DNA of 43,085 nucleotides. Origin: Bacteroidales bacterium. GTDB taxonomy: Bacteria; Bacteroidota; Bacteroidia; Bacteroidales; UBA932. The notes under the pieces were generated by a model, which worked only from the letters and a program-made list of their open reading frames with translations, had not been told where the DNA came from and ran no database searches. How positions within the stretch are numbered: position 1 is the stretch's first letter; every line of letters starts with the position of its first letter. The stretch lies in contig JAFSBV010000006.1 in assembly GCA_017437125.1 (NCBI GenBank), forward strand, positions 1 to 43,085. The letters are read 5' to 3'. A program made the position numbers and the translations under genes. Positions 40,466 to 43,085 of this stretch are shown here, in pieces.

Positions 40466-42709
40466 CTATGACGGATCGACGTTGACGGTTATATGGCCGT
40501 CATATTTCTGAGACTTTTCGAAGTCATAGATCGTGGTCATGATCTTCTGCTTCTCTTCTGAAAGCTTTCTGTCCTTTTTCAGACTGATTCTGATAGTGCG
40601 GATATATTTGTCCGCAATCTTGTCTATTACAGGCACGTATGGACCGGTAACAGGATCCGAAAGCAGAGACGTACCGGCCGGAGAGATTGCCTTATGCAGA
40701 TGTTCTCCCAGTTTTCCGGCCATTCTGTCTGCCCGATCTTCAAACATGTCTCTTACCGTGATCTCGATGATTCTTGTGAATGGCGGGAATCTGAAGTCCT
40801 TTCTTTCCATCAGCAGCGCGGTGTTGAAATCAGAAGCTTCATTGTTTCTGATGCTTTGATATACAGGGTGTTCGGGCTGTGATGTCTGTATGACGAACAA
40901 CCCTCTGTCTTCTCTTCTGCCGCACCTGCCTCTGAACTGTTCCATAAGCTGCAGAGCCTTTTCGTCTGCACGGAAATCCTGCATTCCAAGCAGAGAATCA
41001 GCTGCTATCACAGCGACAAGACTCAGCCTGCCGAAGTCAAATCCTTTTGTTACGATCTGGGTTCCTATGAGAATATCAATCTTTCCGTTTCCAAAGTCCC
41101 GGATAATGCCCTTTTCATATTGACGGCTTTGAGCCGTATCACTGTCCAGACGTGCAATACAGGCGTCCGGAAACAGAGCCTTTGCTTCATCCTCTATCTT
41201 CTGAGTTCCGGCTCCGAGGCTCATCAATGAACCGTTGCATTTGCTGCATCTGCCTTTGTATGGTTCTGAATGACCGCAGTAATGGCATACCATGAGACCG
41301 TTCTTGTGACTGCTCATGCTGACATTGCAATGAGGACATCTAACAATCTCTCCACAGCTTTCACATTGCATGACGGGGGCCCATGAACGTCTTGACCGCA
41401 GAATGATGATCTGTCCTCTGTTTTTGAGGGTTTCATTCATATGGGCGATCAGTTTCCTTGAGAAGTTTCCGACCATTCCGTTCTTGCGACGTTCCGCCTT
41501 GGTGTCGATTATCTCGATCTTTGAATCTTCTGAACCATGAAATCTCTGTTTCAACTCTATGAGGACATGTTTTCCTGCACGGCAGTTATACATTTCCTCA
41601 AGTGATGGCGTGGCAGATCCCAAGATTATGTCACATCCATGTATCTGCTTGAGCATCAGTGCCGTATCTCGTCCGTTGTATCGTGGTGCCGGGGAGTCCT
41701 GCTTGTAGGAATTGTCATGTTCCTCATCGACTATTATCAGTCCGAGATCGTGGTGGGGGAGGAACAGGGATGAACGTGTTCCAAGAACGATGTATCCGTC
41801 TGTCGAACTCCTTATGGTCTCAGCCACGTTTCTTTTACTGGCAGCACTTTCTCCGGAGTGGAATATCAGCATCCTTTCTCCGAAATATGCATACAGCCTG
41901 TCTTCCAGCTGGCGGCTGAGGGCAATCTCAGGAACAAGATAAAGCACATTCTTTCCGGAATCAAGAGCTTCTGTAGCAAGCTTTATATATATTTCCGTCT
42001 TTCCTGAGCCTGTTATTCCATGTAACAGTACAGGCTTATCCTCGTCAAAACCTTTCTTTATGCCTCTAAATGCAGTTTCCTGTGCTTCGGTCAAGGATAC
42101 TTGAGGACGCTGGCCAAATGGGACCGAGCTGCTCTCAGCCATGTTCATATGGCTGACTTCTTCGAGCGATTCCCTGACACGTTCAATTTCCGATCTTATC
42201 GTGTCAATCTCTTTTGCATATCCCTCCTTCGTCGATTCCTTACGTGCTTTTGAATGCTGTTCCTCTTTTCTGGACAACCTGGTTTCCAACGTTGCAAGTT
42301 TCCTGCGGATGCTTTCCAGAAGCTTTTCCCGTCTTATCCGAACTTTAGACTTTGCTGCTGCGCGTGCTTCCTCAAGGCTGATCTTTCCATAAGGATATGC
42401 TGTTTTATAGACTTCTCCGATACTGCATAGATAATAATCTGCAACCGCTCTCCAAAGCTCGATTTCCTTAGGATAGATTCTTTCCAGTTCTCTCTCGAAT
42501 GACAGGATAGGCTTGATCTTCTCAGGCGTGGTGTCAGGAGTGATTCCGACTGCACTTACGACTCCGGAATATTCCCGGTTTGCAAAACTTACCTTCACTC
42601 TGTCTCCGACCTTGACCTCTTCCGGATCCGTTCCATCCGGAATTGCATACGACGGTTCCCACGCAAGCTTGAGCGGCAGAATCACAGATATGTAATGCAG
42701 TTTCTTCAT
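40466..42709 (-). CDS. priA: primosomal replication-restart helicase PriA
   Basis: 747 residues from the ATG at 42709. A longer frame to 42763 adds 18 residues of unlikely composition. The N-terminal 3'-DNA-binding domain (VGDRVKVSFANREYSGVV) precedes helicase motifs GITGSGKTE (Walker A), DEEHDNSYKQ (DEAH-like) and LGSATPSLEE. The zinc region has eight Cys in four CxxC pairs (CESC, CPHC, CHYC, CSKC). Later motifs are ILIGTQIVTKGFDF and QLMEQFRGRCGR. It restarts stalled forks by loading the replicative helicase. Confidence 0.96.
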   Translation of the reverse strand: MKKLHYISVILPLKLAWEPSYAIPDGTDPEEVKVGDRVKVSFANREYSGVVSAVGITPDTTPEKIKPILSFERELERIYPKEIELWRAVADYYLCSIGEVYKTAYPYGKISLEEARAAAKSKVRIRREKLLESIRRKLATLETRLSRKEEQHSKARKESTKEGYAKEIDTIRSEIERVRESLEEVSHMNMAESSSVPFGQRPQVSLTEAQETAFRGIKKGFDEDKPVLLHGITGSGKTEIYIKLATEALDSGKNVLYLVPEIALSRQLEDRLYAYFGERMLIFHSGESAASKRNVAETIRSSTDGYIVLGTRSSLFLPHHDLGLIIVDEEHDNSYKQDSPAPRYNGRDTALMLKQIHGCDIILGSATPSLEEMYNCRAGKHVLIELKQRFHGSEDSKIEIIDTKAERRKNGMVGNFSRKLIAHMNETLKNRGQIIILRSRRSWAPVMQCESCGEIVRCPHCNVSMSSHKNGLMVCHYCGHSEPYKGRCSKCNGSLMSLGAGTQKIEDEAKALFPDACIARLDSDTAQSRQYEKGIIRDFGNGKIDILIGTQIVTKGFDFGRLSLVAVIAADSLLGMQDFRADEKALQLMEQFRGRCGRREDRGLFVIQTSQPEHPVYQSIRNNEASDFNTALLMERKDFRFPPFTRIIEITVRDMFEDRADRMAGKLGEHLHKAISPAGTSLLSDPVTGPYVPVIDKIADKYIRTIRISLKKDRKLSEEKQKIMTTIYDFEKSQKYDGHITVNVDPS

Positions 42710-42804
42710 ATGGATGCGAAGATACCAAAAAGTATTCAGAAAAGTCTTCCTAAGCGGCTGCAAATAAGATTTTTTGAAAAAATGTCTAAAAAAGTGAAGA
42801 AAAA

Positions 42805-42835
42805 TTTGCAGGTTCAGAAAAAATGCCTACCTTTG
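42805..42835 (+). promoter_or_regulatory. ideal promoter of tRNA-Phe
   Basis: TTTG at 42805-42808, exactly 19 nt, then TACCTTTG at 42828-42835: full TTG-N19-TAnnTTTG agreement. It predicts a short leader of about 35 nt before the mature tRNA. Confidence 0.7.
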
Positions 42836-42876
42836 CAATCCCAAACGAAAAGAATGGGAGTTCTTAAAACAAAACT

Positions 42877-42949
42877 GGTGTCATAGCTCAGTTGGTAGAG
42901 CAAAGGACTGAAAATCCTTGTGTCCCTGGTTCGATTCCCGGTGACACCA
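42877..42949 (+). tRNA. tRNA-Phe (GAA)
   Basis: 73 nt with a full cloverleaf: acceptor GGTGTCA/TGACACC, D arm GCTC-AGTTGGTA-GAGC, anticodon arm AAGGA-CTGAAAA-TCCTT with anticodon GAA, T loop TTCGATT. The discriminator is A and CCA is not encoded. The T stem CCTGG/CCCGG has one U-C mismatch (positions 51-63). Promoter and terminator flank it, so it is a single-gene transcript. Confidence 0.97.
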
Positions 42950-42971
42950 CGAAGAATCACAGCAAAAAGAT

Positions 42972-43012
42972 GAAAACCTCTGAATTTCAACGAATTCAGA
43001 GGTTTTCTTTTT
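42972..43012 (+). terminator. strong rho-independent terminator after tRNA-Phe
   Basis: GAAAACCTCTGAATT at 42972-42986 pairs perfectly with AATTCAGAGGTTTTC at 42993-43007 (15 bp, 6-nt loop), followed by TTTTTG. It is 22 nt past the tRNA 3' end. Confidence 0.85.
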
Positions 43013-43085
43013 GTTTCAACTGTGCAAAACATGCAGATTTAGGAATTTCAATCGTGCCAAATTCGTGGCTTTTTTTTGAGCCACT

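Noticed and set aside
42814-43032. 72-codon minus-strand frame across tRNA-Phe
   Set aside because: It is the reverse complement of the tRNA and its terminator; such frames are common annotation artefacts.
43065-43084. 6-bp inverted repeat GTGGCT/AGCCAC with a T-rich loop at the right edge, considered as an attachment site near tRNA-Phe
   Set aside because: It does not repeat the tRNA 3' end and no integrase is in view; the window ends there.

Overview
The window reads as chromosomal DNA of a member of the Bacteroidales (Bacteroidota). Evidence: promoters of the Bacteroidota type (TTG, about 19-20 nt, then TAnnTTTG), almost no Shine-Dalgarno sequences, many outer-membrane proteins ending in Phe, a parA-parB-DUF5683-LysM transglycosylase cluster, a short-form adenylate kinase, and a GH3-GH92-GH125 glycosidase set. 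No IS element, phage gene or CRISPR array was seen.

Layout. Positions 1-5236 (+) hold a left-truncated S41 peptidase, two small exported barrel-like proteins and a twin-DTG aspartyl protease. Positions 5237-5837 have no large gene but carry two tiny ORFs between a -7-like element and a strong terminator. Next are a Crp/Fnr regulator (-), a secreted HExxH protein (-) and an alpha/beta hydrolase (+). Positions 8678-15272 (-) form one compact operon: MsbA-like ABC exporter, VanZ protein, amidase/golvesin protein, cysteine-desulfidase-like enzyme; an M28-like peptidase lies upstream. Positions 16472-26850 (+) form a seven-gene operon with overlapping or nearly touching genes: TPR protein, HAD hydrolase, WalJ-like MBL hydrolase, HAD-IIA phosphatase, GH3, GH92, GH125. 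The last three would trim alpha-mannosides, such as high-mannose N-glycans or mannan, at the cell surface or in the periplasm; no SusC/SusD pair is present.

Positions 26879-28222 are the most unusual part. A membrane-anchored LuxR-like regulator (-) appears to have a long 5' leader starting at a near-ideal promoter at 27817-27847. That leader contains a hairpin whose 37-nt loop repeats, in the same order, motifs found in the 5' arm of a separate, divergently transcribed structured RNA (+, about 28000-28163). The RNA has its own ideal promoter and a terminator-like end. This looks like an undescribed RNA pair, with possible antisense or decoy control.

Positions 28223-42949 are mostly housekeeping: dut-murF (+); hpt-adk-obgE-PAP2 (-); a helix-hairpin-helix/barrel protein (+); parA-parB-DUF5683-transglycosylase (-); a diacylglycerol-kinase-like lipid kinase (+); priA (-); and tRNA-Phe with promoter and terminator. 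A parS-like palindrome with a shortened centre lies just upstream of parA. All calls come from reading motifs by eye; no database search was possible.
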